Source of the DNA: Inia geoffrensis
Lineage: Eukaryota > Chordata > Mammalia > Artiodactyla > Iniidae
Assembly (NCBI GenBank): GCA_036417435.1
Contig: CM070913.1
Coordinates: 94,107,373-94,171,372 of the forward strand
Reading direction: 5' to 3'
Length of the DNA stretch: 64,000 bases
In this document: positions 24,901 to 35,464 of the stretch, piece after piece
Layout: each line of letters starts with the position of its first letter
How positions within the stretch are numbered: the stretch's first letter is position 1
Translations under genes and position numbers: made by a program
Notes under the pieces: generated by a model
Database searches by the model: none
Told to the model about the DNA's origin: nothing
The model's input: only the letters and a program-made list of their open reading frames with translations

Positions 24901-25436
24901 CTATTATGGAGAAGAGGAACTGGGCCAGCCCACAAAAGGACAACTTCATATTGTTCAACCTTATAAGTAAATAATATGTTCAAGATAATACTAGACTTTA
25001 TTAATGTATGCATCATATTAATCTTAATGTAGAAATAAGTTAATAAAGAAACACAACTACCTATATAGTGAAAGAAAAATATTCAGTACATTTCAGCAAT
25101 TCTTAATAATCAAGTCCTTAACAAACTCAAAATGGAAACTAACTTCCTTTTAAGATAATAAAGGATAGCTACCAACCCCTGCAGAAAACATCATACTTAA
25201 AGTAAAACTTTAGAAACATTATAAAATCAGGAACAACTGAGTTGATCCCCCTACTTCTCATACTCTTAAGCATTGAACTGGCACCCTAATCAATGCACTA
25301 AAAGACAAGAAACGAAAATTAAGAATTATACGGACTGGAAAGAAAGAGGAAGAATTGTGGTTATTAGAAGCAAGATCTGAAAAGGGATTTTAGCACTGTT
25401 GCTAGGTAGAAATCAATTCTCTTCCTGTACCATCTC
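24901..25436 (+). mobile_element. Old L1 fragment, sense (resumes after 27,115)
   Basis: Decayed L1 ORF2 wording on the plus strand ('aaaatcaggaacaactgag' near 25,225). Similar L1 text resumes after the LTR block at 27,116-27,830, so the LTR inserted into this L1. Confidence 0.5.
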
Positions 25437-25640
25437 TCTTAGTCTGATCTGGCTCCTGTGGCAAAATACCACAGACTCGGTGCCTTAAATAGCAGAAATT
25501 TATTTTCTCACAGTTTTGGAGGCTACATATCCAAGATCAAGGTGTCGGCAGGGTCGGTTTTGGGTGATACCTCTCTTACTGGCTTGTAAATAGCCGCCAC
25601 CTTCTCACTGTGTCCTCACATGGGTTTCCTTGGTGTGTGT

Positions 25641-26937
25641 GCCAGTGAGGCAAGAGATAGATGGGCCCTGAGCTACGCATTTACAACTGGCCTCCCGTTT
25701 ACATTTCATGGGGCAGGAAAACGTGGCCTTCAGGCCGGACACTTACAACGAGTCTCCTGTTTGCATTTCCTGAGATAGGAGATAGGTGGGCTCCAGGTTA
25801 GATATTTAAAATCAGCCTCCTGTTTGCTCTCTGAAATGGAAGTAACCACAGAAACAGGGTAAATAGCCAGGCTTCGTCTCCTGTGGATGCCTTAAGATAA
25901 CAGTCGTGGCAGGAACAGAGAGGGGCTAACCCTTGTTTGAGTAATAGATCAAGAGGTCATACATTTCCCATCCTTGGGGCAAGGGAGACACTGCACATGT
26001 GCAGAAAGCCTCTGTGGGTGTCAAAAGGAGGGGGCACCACCCCATAATAGGTGATGTTAAGGCCATCCCATAGGCCTCTGGGCTGGAATCCATGTTGGAA
26101 AGAAGCTGCGCACACATGCTGGGGAGGGTCCTAAGGCAGGGCAGGTGTGGAGAAAGAAACCAAATAATTGGCCAGAGGTGAGCAGAGACCCGGAAGACCT
26201 GCCCTATATAAGTGACTTTACCGCCTCTTTACTGGGCTTCTCCTTGTTAGGGGGTATGGCCACATCCTTGCTCCCCAGGTGTGCGTCTCTGCCCTGCTTC
26301 TGTCTTAACTGAACAAGCTGTTTCTCTGTGTGCTCTCCCAGTTATTGTTGTGCTGTGTCTCTAATAATAAACTTTGCACCTGTTTTTACTCCATAAGAAA
26401 TGCGTCTTTCACTGGGGCCAAGAGCCGGGGGGTGTGGTGGCTGGGATTCCTGTTATTTTTTTTTAAATAAATTTATATTTATTTATTAATCTATCTATGT
26501 ATGACTGCGCCAGGTCTCTGTTGCTGCGTGTGGGCTTTCTCTAGCTGCGGCGAGCGGGGGTTACTCTTCGTTGCGGTGCGCGGGCTTCTCATTGTGGTGG
26601 GTTCTCTTGTTGCGGAGCACGGGCTCTAGAGCTCAGGCTTCAGTTGTGGCATACGGGCTCAGTAGTTGTGGTTTGCGGGCTCTAGAGCGCAGGTTCAGTA
26701 GTTGTGGCGCACGGGCTTAGTTGCTCTGCGGCATGTGGGATCTTCCCGGACCAGGGCTCAAACCCACGTCCCCCGCACCGGCAGGCGGATTCCCAACTCC
26801 TGCACCACCAGGGAAGTCCAGGATTCCTGGTTTTCATCCAGGCTATCCAGGTTCAATTACTGGGTAGGGAATTAAGATCTCGCTTCACACCACCACTCAC
26901 TGCTGCCTCTCCAAGATTACCAGGAGAGCCAGCTCCC
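25641..26937 (+). mobile_element. Solo class I retroviral LTR with a SINE inside
   Basis: Has promoter-like order on the plus strand: a TATA box 'cctatataag' at about 26,204-26,213, a polyadenylation signal AATAAA at 26,366-26,371, then U5-like text interrupted by a SINE at 26,453-26,820. Short similar flanks ('ttggtgtg' at about 25,630 and 'tggtgtt' at about 26,938) may be the target-site duplication, but exact ends are uncertain. No internal retroviral genes are present. Confidence 0.6.
26453..26820 (-). mobile_element. CHR SINE, antisense, inside the retroviral LTR
   Basis: Full-length CHR SINE on the complement. The 9-bp duplication ggattcctg occurs at 26,444-26,452 and 26,821-26,829. 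Confidence 0.9.
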
Positions 26938-27242
26938 TGGTGTTTCTTCTTATAAGGACATTAACCCTATGGGATCGGGGTTATGACCTTATGACCTCGC
27001 TTAACCTTAACTTCCTTAGAAGCCCCATCTCCAAATACAGCAACATCGGGGGTTACGATTTCAACAAATGAATTTTGGAGGGACACAAACATTCAGTTCA
27101 TAGCACAATTAATAGGCAATAAGAAATTATACTGGGGGGAAAAACTTGTCTTCATAATATCACTGGGAATGATAAACTACTTAGGAATACATCTGATACA
27201 ATGTTGAATTTAAAATTAGAACTATCTAGAAATAAATCTTTT

Positions 27243-27409
27243 TAAAAATATTTATTTATTTATTTACTTTTGCTGCACCTGCTCTTAGATGTGGCATGTG
27301 GGATCTTTAGTTGTGGCATGTGGGATTTAGTTACCTGACCAAGGATTGAACCCCAGCCCCCTGCATTTGGAGGGCAGAGTCTTATCCACTGGACCACCAG
27401 GGAAGTCCT
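27243..27409 (-). mobile_element. Old CHR-type SINE with target-site duplication
   Basis: Short, diverged SINE on the complement. The flanks tctagaaataaatctttt (27,225-27,242) and tctaggaataaatctttt (27,410-27,427) form an 18-bp duplication with one mismatch, made from old L1 sequence. Confidence 0.9.
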
Positions 27410-27427
27410 TCTAGGAATAAATCTTTT

Positions 27428-28379
27428 AAAAACTATATAAACTGAGAATTTATTAATAAAATAATAAAATTAAAATTCTATAAAAGTTCATAAAAGAACT
27501 GAAAATTGAAAGATATAATATCTTAATGGAGGAGAGTCAATATCATAAAATATTAATTCTTATAAAATATATATTTAATATAATTTAAATCAAAACAAAA
27601 TAATTTTTTCTTGAAATGTGATAAGCAAATTCTAATATTTACATGAGTGTTTACAGGTCTCAGATATACATGACAATAATGAACATGCACAACAATCAGT
27701 GGAGCTTCCCCTCCTAGATACAAGAGGACAAGAGGTTTTTATTAAGCTAGAACAGTAAGACAATGTGGTATTCACATAGAACTTCTCAGACAAGCAAAAA
27801 CTGAAAGAGTTCATCAATACTAAAACGACCCAACAAGAGCTGTTAAAGGGTCTTCTCTAAGTGGAAAAGAAAAGGCTACGACAAGAAGTAAGAATTTTAT
27901 AGGCAAAGTAAAATTCCACTGGTAAAGGCAAATGTATAGTAAAGGCTGAGGATCAACCACTTAAATAAGTTAGTAGGAAGCTTAAAAGACAAAAATTGTA
28001 AAATCAACTGTAAGTGCATTAAACTATTAAGGGATAGATATGAAGATGTAACATATGACATCAAAAACACAAAACGTGGGGGAAGGGAGTTAAAAAATGT
28101 AGATCTTTTAGAATGTGTTGAACTTAAATGACTATCATTTTAAAACAAGTGGATATCATTATAGGTAACATATATGAACTCCATGGTAACCACAAATCAG
28201 AAACCTACAAAAGATAACAAAAACTAGAGAGAAAGGAACACAAACGTACTACAAAATAAAATCATCAAACCACAAGGAAAGAAACTGAAAGAAAAAAATA
28301 GAAAAGAATTTGAAAAACCAGAAAACAAATAACAAAATGGGAATAAGTACAGACCTATCAATAATCACTTTATTTTTTA
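27428..28379 (+). mobile_element. Old L1 remnant, A-rich
   Basis: Up to about 27,830 the text fits sense L1 ORF2. Beyond that it is A-rich and only tentatively LINE-derived. No gene is seen. Confidence 0.4.
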
Positions 28380-29867
28380 CTGTTTGTTTTTATTTTTGTT
28401 TCATTATGTTTTGTTTTTATTGAGATACAGTTGATTTACAATATTACTTTAGTTTCAGGTGTAAAACATAGTGACTAAAAATTTTGTAGATTATACTCCA
28501 CTTAAAATTATTATAAAATACTGGCTGTATTCCCTGTGCTGTACAATATATCCTTGTAGCTTATTTATTTTATACATAATGGTCTGCACCTCTTAATTCT
28601 CTCCGCCTCTCTTGCCCCTCTCCCCGCCCTCCCACCACTGGTAACCACTAGTTTGCTCTCTGTGTCTGTGAGTCTCTTTCTGTTTTGTTATATTCATTCA
28701 TTTTTTAGCTTCCATGGATAAGGAATAACATACAGTATTCGTCTTTCTCTTTCTGACTTATTTCACTAGGCATGATAATACCTTGTATTTCCATCCATGT
28801 TGTTGAAAATGGCAAGATTTCGTTCTATTTTTTATGGCTGAGTAATGCTCCAGTATATATATCACATCTTCTTCATCCTTTTATCTACTGATGGGCACTT
28901 AACGTTGCTTCCATATCTTGGCTATTGTAAATAGTGCTACTGTGAACATTGGGGTGCACGTATCTTTTTGAATTAGTGTTTTCCTTTTTATCAGATATAT
29001 GCCAAGGAGTGGAATTGCTGGATCATATGGTGCTTTTCTTTTTAGTTTTTAGAGGAAGCTCCATAGTTTTCCATGCTGGCTGTACCAACTTACATTCTGA
29101 CCAATTGTGTACAAGGGTCCCCTTTTCTCCACATCTTCACCTACATTTGTTATTTGTGGTCTTTTTGATGATAGCCATTCTGACAGGTGTGAGGTGATAT
29201 CTCATTGTTGGTTTTGATTTGCATTTCACTGATGATTAGCGATGTTGAACTTCTTTTCATGTGTCTGTTGGCCACCTGCGTATCCTCTTTGGAAACATGT
29301 CTATTCAGGTCTTCTGCCCACTTTTTAATTGAGTTGTTTTTAATGTTCAGTTTTATAAGCTGTTTATATATTTTGGATATTAACTGCTTATCATATCATT
29401 TGTAAATATTGTCTCCCAGTCAGTAGACTGTCTTTTCGTTTGATTGATGGTTTACTTTGCTGTTCAAAAGCTTTTAAGTTTAATTAGATCTCATTTGATT
29501 ATTTTTGCTTTTGTTTCCTTTGCCTTAGGAGACAGATCCAAAAGAATATGCTATGATTTATGCAAAAGAGTGTTCTGCCTATGTTTTCTTCTAGGAGTTT
29601 TATGGTTTCTGGTCTCACATTTAGGTATTTAATCCATTTTGAATTTATTTTTGCATATGGCATGAGAAAATATTCTACTTTCTTTTATATATAGCTGTCC
29701 ATTTTCCCCAGCACCACTTATGAAAAAGAGCGTCTTTTCCCCATTGTATATTCTTGCCTCTTTTGTCATAGATCAGTTGACCATAAATGTTTGGGTTTAT
29801 TTCTGGGCTTTGTATCCTGTTCCATTGATCTATATGTCTATTTTTGTCCCAGTACCATACTGGTGTT

Positions 29868-29986
29868 TTTGTTTTTATTTTTTGAGGGGCGGTGGGAGCT
29901 ACGCTGAGTGGCCTTGACCAGGGATTGAACCGGGCCCTCAGCAGTGAAAATGTGGAGTTCTAACCAGTTTACTACTAGGGAATACC
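29868..29986 (-). mobile_element. SINE fragment, antisense (nest member 1)
   Basis: Diverged SINE 3' part: 'gaccagggattgaaccgggc', ending 'actagggaatacc'. The flanking L1 text 'gtaccatactggtgttttt' (about 29,852-29,870) reappears after it as 'ctaccatattgtgttttt'. Confidence 0.75.
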
Positions 29987-30001
29987 CTACCATATTGTGT
30001 T

Positions 30002-30313
30002 TTTTTTTAATTAAAAAAAATTATTTATTTATTTACTTTTTGCTGCTTTGGGTCTTAGGTTCTGCACACGGGCTACTCTTTGTCGCAGTGGTTTCCCTTG
30101 TTGCAGAGCACAGGCTCTAGGCACGCGAGCTTCAAGAGTTGTGGCACGTGGGCTCAGTAGTTGTGGCTCATGGACTCTAGGGCGCAGGCTCAGTAGTTGT
30201 GGCACACGGGATTAGTTGCTCTGCAGCATGTGGGATCTTCCTGGACCAGGGCTTGAACCCATATCCCCTGCATTGGCAGGCAGATTCTTAACCACTGCAC
30301 CACCAGGGAAGCC
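30002..30313 (-). mobile_element. CHR SINE, antisense (nest member 2)
   Basis: Full CHR SINE on the complement. The duplication ctaccatattgtgttt (from 29,987) and ctaccatattgtttt (from 30,314) reuses the same target as the neighbouring SINE fragment. Confidence 0.88.
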
Positions 30314-30666
30314 CTACCATATTGTTTTGATTACTATAGCTTTGTAGTATGGTCTGAAGTCAGGGAGCATGATTCCTCTAGCTCCATTCTTCTTTCTCAA
30401 GATTGTTTTGGCTATTTGGGGTCTTCTGTGCTTCCATATACATTTTAAGATTATTTGTTCTAGTTCTGTGGAAAATGTCATGGATATCTTGATAAGGATT
30501 GCATTAAATCTTCACTGTGTAACGTTAACAGTATTAATTCTTCCAATCCATGAACACAGAATATCTTTTCATTTTTTTGCACCCTCTTCAATTTCCTTCA
30601 TCAGTCTTTTATAGTTTTCAGCATATAGGTCTTTCACATCCTTGGTAAAGTTTATTAAGTATTTTA

Positions 30667-30673
<7 letters not shown>

Positions 30674-30706
<33 letters not shown>

Positions 30707-30895
30707 GTACGTGGGCCTCTCACTGTTGTGGCCTCTACCGTTGCGGAGCACAGGCTCCGGACGCGCAGGCTCAGCGGCCATGTCTCACAGGCCCAGCCGC
30801 TCCGTGGCATGTGGGATCTTCCCGGACCAGGGCATGAACCTGTGTCCCCTGCATCGGCAGGCGGACTCTCAACCACTGCGCCACCAGGGAAGCCC
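30674..30895 (-). mobile_element. Young CHR SINE, antisense (nest member 3)
   Basis: Young form with a long T-run (about 30,671-30,704) before 'ggtacgtgggcctctcac'. Duplication tactctttt at 30,665-30,673 and 30,896-30,904. Confidence 0.9.
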
Positions 30896-30923
30896 TACTC
30901 TTTTTGATATAATTTTATTTTAT

Positions 30924-31253
30924 TTATTTTTTGGGGCTGAGTCGGGTCTTAGTTGTGGCACGTGGGATCTCCGTTGAGGCATGCGGGAACTTTTGTTGGG
31001 GCGCGCAGTCTTCTCTCTAGCTCTGGCGTGGGTTTTCTCTTCTCTGGTTGTGGCATGCAGTCTCCAGGGCACATGGACTCTGTAGTTTGTGGCACATGGG
31101 CCCTCTAGTTGAGGCACATGAGCTCAGTAGTTATGGTGTGCAGGTGTATTTGCCCTGCAGCATGTGGGAACCTAGTTCCCTGACCAGGGATCGAACGTGC
31201 GTTCCCTGCATTGGAAGGTGGTTTCTTTACCACTGGGCTACCAGGGAAGTCTC
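30924..31253 (-). mobile_element. CHR SINE, antisense (nest member 4)
   Basis: Variant CHR SINE with 'ggcacgtgggatctccgttg'. The flanks ttgatataattttatttta (from 30,904) and ttgatataactttatttta (from 31,254) duplicate L1 sequence. Confidence 0.88.
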
Positions 31254-31273
31254 TTGATATAACTTTATTTTAT

Positions 31274-31627
31274 TTTTAAACCTATTTATTTTATTTTTAT
31301 TTTTGGCTGCGTTGGGTCTTTGTTGCTGCACATGGGCTTTCTCTAGTTGCGGCGAGCAGGGGCTACTCTTTGTTGCAGTGCACAGGCTTCTCATTGCGGT
31401 GGCTTCTCTTGTTGCAGAGCATGGGCTTTAAGAGCGCTGACTTCAGTAGTTGTGGCATGTGGGCTCAGAAGTTGTGGGTCTTGGGCTCTAGAGCACAGGC
31501 TCAGTAGTTGTGGTGCACAGGCTTAGTTGCTCTGCAGCATGTGGGATCTTCCCAGACCAGGGCTCGAACCCATGCCCCCTACATTGGCAGGCCTATTCTT
31601 AACCACTGTGCCACCAGGGAAGCCCCT
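31274..31627 (-). mobile_element. CHR SINE, antisense (nest member 5)
   Basis: Full CHR SINE on the complement, between ttgatataacttta (31,254) and ttgatataatttta (31,628-31,641). This is a third use of the same target sequence. Confidence 0.88.
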
Positions 31628-31779
31628 TTGATATAATTTTAAACAGGACTGTTTTCTTGCTTTTCTTTCCAATAGTTAATTATTAGTGTATATAAAAGCA
31701 TCAGATTTTCTGTATATTAATCTTGTCCTGCAACTATTCTGAATTCATTTATTAGTTCTAATAGTTTTCTTTTTTTTCC

Positions 31780-31986
31780 TTCAAAATGGCAAGGGATGTG
31801 GGGGAGGCTAGAAATAGGTGAGGGAGATTAAGAGGTACAAACTTCCACTTATGAGATAAATCAGTCATGGTTATGAAATATGCAGTTTGTGGTATATAAT
31901 CAATAATTATATAATGTCCTGTATGGTGACACATGGTAACTAAACTTATTGTGGTGATCATTTTGAAATGTATAGAAATATAGAAT
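31780..31986 (+). mobile_element. L1 3' end, sense (left part)
   Basis: L1 3' UTR text ('aagaggtacaaacttccac', 'ggtgatcattttgaaatg'). It is interrupted at 31,986 by a solo LTR and continues at 32,473 with 'gaatcactgtgttgtgtaac'. Confidence 0.8.
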
Positions 31987-32472
31987 TGAGACAGGCTGGC
32001 ACCTGGGTTCTGGGACCCTTTGCTGCAGTGCTGGCACCTGGACAAACATCTCCTTGAGCAACAGATACAAAGAAACTATAAGGGACTAAAAATAACTGCA
32101 TGCATGCACATTTGGGGCAAATTATGAATAAGATACTAAAAGGCTAAATGATGCTTCTGAGGTGCAGTGAGCAAAAGCAGGGTACTGTACATGATACCTG
32201 CACCAAGGGGGTGGGCAGACCACCTATGCCACCCCTCTGGCCCGACCCACTGATCTGCCCCTACCCTTACCCCATTTAGGGGACCAGCTTGCCCCACCTC
32301 AGAAAGCAAGCAAGGACACCTGTTTCTCGTTTTGCAGAGTCCCAGTAAAGCCTTGTTTGTAAGTTGTTCTTGTTCTTGTTTGCGAGTCCCAGTAAAGCCT
32401 TGCCCGAATTCCTCCTCTGGCCACTTACCAATTTCTGTTTATTAAAGTGTCCAAGGACTGAAGTCGGTAACA
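31987..32472 (+). mobile_element. Solo class I retroviral LTR, 486 bp
   Basis: Starts TGAGACAGGCTGGCACC and ends 'aagtcggtaaca'. A perfect 4-bp duplication GAAT lies on both sides (31,983-31,986 and 32,473-32,476), and the host L1 resumes in register. Inside, 'gagtcccagtaaagccttg' occurs twice, 47 bp apart (32,337 and 32,384). No coding sequence. Confidence 0.88.
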
Positions 32473-32823
32473 GAATCACTGTGTTGTGTAACAGGAACTA
32501 ACTTATAACTTCCAGTTATAAGACAAATAGTTACTAGGGATGGAATGTGTGATGCGGTAAACAGAATCAGCAGCGCGGTGTGTTGTGAATATGGCTCCAA
32601 GTCGTTAAGAGAGTAAAGCCTAAGAGATCCCATCACAATGAGAACAAATTTCTTCTATTTCGTTTAATTTGTATCTGTATGAGATGATGGATATTCACTG
32701 AATTTATTGTGGTCATCATTCCATGGGGTAGGTAAGTCAAATCATTATGCTGTACACCTTAAATTTATACCTTAGATTTATACTGTGCTGTATGTCCATT
32801 ATACCTCAATAAAACTGGAGGAA
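32473..32823 (+). mobile_element. L1 3' ends, sense
   Basis: Continuation of the split L1 3' UTR (to about 32,530), then a second L1 3' end finishing 'ccattatacctcaataaaac' at about 32,815. Confidence 0.65.
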
Positions 32824-33075
32824 AAAAAGAAGAGAAGATTAGGATGCAGACACGCACAGAGGGAGGACCATGTGAAGACACAGGGAGAAGACGGCCACCT
32901 GCAAGCCAAGGAGAGAGACCTTCGAAGAAATCAAACCTGCCAACACCGTGAAATCAGACTTCTAGTCTCCAGAATTGTGACAAAATACGTTTCTGGTGTT
33001 TACCCCACCCAGTCTGTGATATTTTGTTATGGCAGCTCTAGCAATTGAACGCACTTGGCATGAGGAAATTGGCTC
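32824..33075 (+). mobile_element. MST/MLT1-like LTR, 3' half
   Basis: The series 'gaccatgtgaagacacaggg', 'ctagtctccagaattgtgac' and 'acccagtctgtgatattttg' is the MaLR LTR 3' half on the plus strand. Confidence 0.7.
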
Positions 33076-33100
33076 CCCATGTGGAAAGAAAATGAAATTA

Positions 33101-33334
33101 CAGGGACTTCCTTGGTGGTCCAGTGGCTAAGACTCCGAGCTCCTAATGCAGCGGGCCCAGGTTCAATCCCTGGTCAGGGAACTAGATCCCAGAAGCTGCA
33201 ACTAAGAGTTTGTATGCTGCAACTAAAGATCCTGCATGCTGCAACGAAGATCCCACACACGGCAGTGAAGATCCAATGAGCCACAACTAAGACCTGGTGC
33301 AACAAAAAAATAAATAAATAAATATTTTTTAAAG
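33101..33334 (+). mobile_element. CHR-type SINE with target-site duplication
   Basis: Starts 'cagggacttccttggtgg' and ends with an AAAT-rich tail. Duplication aatgaaatta at 33,091-33,100 and 33,335-33,344. Confidence 0.9.
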
Positions 33335-33344
33335 AATGAAATTA

Positions 33345-33739
33345 TATCAATATCTGCACTACATGCACACACACAACTTCAGACAGATTCCAACTTAAAT
33401 GTCAAAGCAAAATGCTGAAACTAATAGAAGATAATACATGGAAATCTTTTGTGATACCAGGATGTAGAAAGATTTCTTAACAAGACACATAAGTAAACCA
33501 CAAATGAAACCATAAAGGAAAAGCTAGATAAAATTTATGTCAAAAATAAAGCCTATGGGATGAACAATTTTATAAACAAAGTTCAAAGAGAAGGAATAGA
33601 CAGAAAAAAATTAAAATATATATTGCATACTGAGGGTTAGTAAACAATATACATTCATCTCCATGAATAGATAACACAATAGAAAAATGGCAAAGATAAT
33701 TGACAATTTATGGAATAAACCCCCCAAACGGTGTAAAAA
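33345..33739 (+). mobile_element. Probable old L1 fragment
   Basis: A-rich text such as 'gaccaggatgtagaaag', 'acataagtaaaccacaaatg' and 'aaaatggcaaagataattgac' resembles sense L1 ORF2. The assignment is tentative. Confidence 0.4.
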
Positions 33740-34303
33740 TGTGTTTACTTCAGTAGTGGTCGTTGACACACATCCTTGTATCATAGGGAAGAACAAATCT
33801 GACTCCATATTTGATCTGTTTCTTTTGCTTTAAGCTTTGTATTCTATTGCTTTTGCCATAATTCAAGTTAAGAGTGCAGCCTATAGCCTGAAATTTACAG
33901 GATAACCCATTCTCAAGGTTCTGAGGATTAAGAGTACAACATTGCTATACTTATTAAGAGTGTAACACTGTTCCATTCATATAGAGATAAAAAGTTGCAG
34001 AACAGAGAATAACATTTGTCTTGTTGGGGGTTTAAAGGAGCATTGTGACTGGACCTAGGTGGACAGCTGCAAGATAAAAGGATTCGGGCACCAAGAAGTT
34101 CTCAACAACCAACCACACTCCTCCCCTTTTAGTATAAAAGAAGCCTGAATTCTAACTCGGGGAAGATGGTTCTTTGGGACACTAGTCCACCATTTCCATC
34201 TGCTGACCTTCCAAATAAAGTTGCTATTCATTGCCCCGGCAAATCACCTCTGGATTTACTGACCTGTCGTGTGGTGACCAGCATGAGCTTGGACTCGGTA
34301 ACA
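33740..34303 (+). mobile_element. Class I retroviral LTR
   Basis: Has 'agtataaaagaagcc' (TATA box, about 34,131-34,145), AATAAA near 34,215 and the terminus 'ggactcggtaaca' at 34,303. The 5' end is approximate. No internal retroviral genes adjoin it, so it appears to be a solo LTR. Confidence 0.65.
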
Positions 34304-34339
34304 CTTGTGTTCTGCATTTTAAGTATTAGTCCATTTTAT

Positions 34340-34468
34340 TTGTGTGTTTTTGTTTTTGTTTTGGCTGTGCTGCATGGCCCTGGGATCTTAGTTCCCTGAC
34401 CAGAATTGAACCTGTGCCCCTGCAGTGGGAGTGCGGAGTCCTAACCGCTGGATCGCCAGGGAAGTCCC
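34340..34468 (-). mobile_element. Short CHR-type SINE, antisense
   Basis: Runs 'ttttggctgtgctgcatggcc' to 'cgccagggaagtcc'. The flanks tattagtccattttatt (about 34,324) and cgttagtccagttttt (about 34,471) look like a diverged duplication. Confidence 0.8.
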
Positions 34469-34485
34469 AGCGTTAGTCCAGTTTT

Positions 34486-35460
34486 TAAAATCTTAATCCT
34501 CGGTATTAGTACCTTGTTCCTAACTCCTCCTTATATTCCACACTTAAGCAGCATACTGGCTTCATGGCTGAAGTCTGTTATCTTTCATAAGGCTAAATTA
34601 GGAAACTTTTTCTGATTTATTTTTTAAAGTCTAGAATGTATTTTTTCAGTTAAAAATTTTTTTCATTTTATTGAGGTAATTCTATCTTCCCCTTATTTAT
34701 TTATATTAACGTATATCCTGATCACCCTCATATTTCTAGAATAGAATCCACTTGGTTTCTCTTCTACAAAAATATTTCTATTTCTACAAAATATTGCCAA
34801 ATAGTCGACAAAAATTATCTGTTGATAATTTCTCAGTATTTTTGCATGGCCAGCAAGAATCAAGTTTTTTCTGCGCTTCCTTTTCATATCATACATCTGT
34901 CCATTTTGGTGCCTTTATGCTATTACATAAATAGAAAATTTCCCATCTAATTCCTCTGTAACTATTTAAATACGAGTTCCCTGATCACTGGATGTTTGAA
35001 AGAATTCACTGGAAACTCAGTGAACGATGTTTTTCGGCGGAGAATCTCTGACATTGTCTTCATTTCCATTCACGTTTGGGTTTTTTTGTTTCTTGGGTCG
35101 AATTTGACACATCTACCCTTTAAGAATCATTTGTGTCACAGAGAATTTCGAATTTATTAACACAAAGCGGATTCTCATTCAATCTCCTATGTATCTGTGA
35201 TTATTCCTCTTTTTTCATCCTACCCTTCACTCTCTTTTTAAAAAAATTAGAGTGACTTATAATAACTCCCCCCACAGCCCTTAAATTATAAATTAACGTC
35301 CCTTTTTTTTTCTGCTTTACTATCTGTTTTTTGTTTTTTTCAGTTGAATTCTAAAGCCAATTCTCTATCACATCTGTCTACATACCTACCTATCACTTAT
35401 CAATCTACCTGATTTGGATTCCCGGTCTTTTAAAAATCCTAATTCTTTACGTTTCCCCCG
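34486..35460. other. AT-rich intergenic sequence before the ZNF84 island
   Basis: No repeat boundary or exon could be set. Short open frames are not supported. Confidence 0.4.
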
Positions 35461-35464
35461 AACG

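Larger units (their letters stand above)
25437..27115 (-). mobile_element. MST/THE1-like LTR, antisense, split by a retroviral LTR
   Basis: The left piece (25,437-25,640) and right piece (26,940-27,115) are two halves of one MaLR LTR on the complement: 'cttagtctgatctggctcc', 'acagttttggaggct', then 'ccccatctccaaatacagc' and 'gagggacacaaacattcag'. The intervening 1.3 kb is another insertion. Confidence 0.7.
28380..31775 (-). mobile_element. Old L1, antisense, carrying five SINEs
   Basis: The complement reads L1 3' UTR and ORF2, starting with 'tttattgagatacagttgat' near 28,417. L1 text is found at 28,380-29,867, 30,314-30,673 and 31,628-31,775, with SINEs in the gaps. ORF2 landmarks include the reverse of the 'cagcaccacttatgaaaaag' region near 29,710. 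All reading frames are broken. Confidence 0.8.

Noticed and set aside
29868..31641. Regularly spaced similar units that could suggest a repeat array or CRISPR-like structure
   Set aside because: The units are SINEs of about 120-350 bp, each with its own duplication; this is a mammalian nuclear sequence.
20840..34303. Possible endogenous retrovirus with surviving genes
   Set aside because: Only LTRs are visible; no gag, pol or env-like open frame is present between or beside them.
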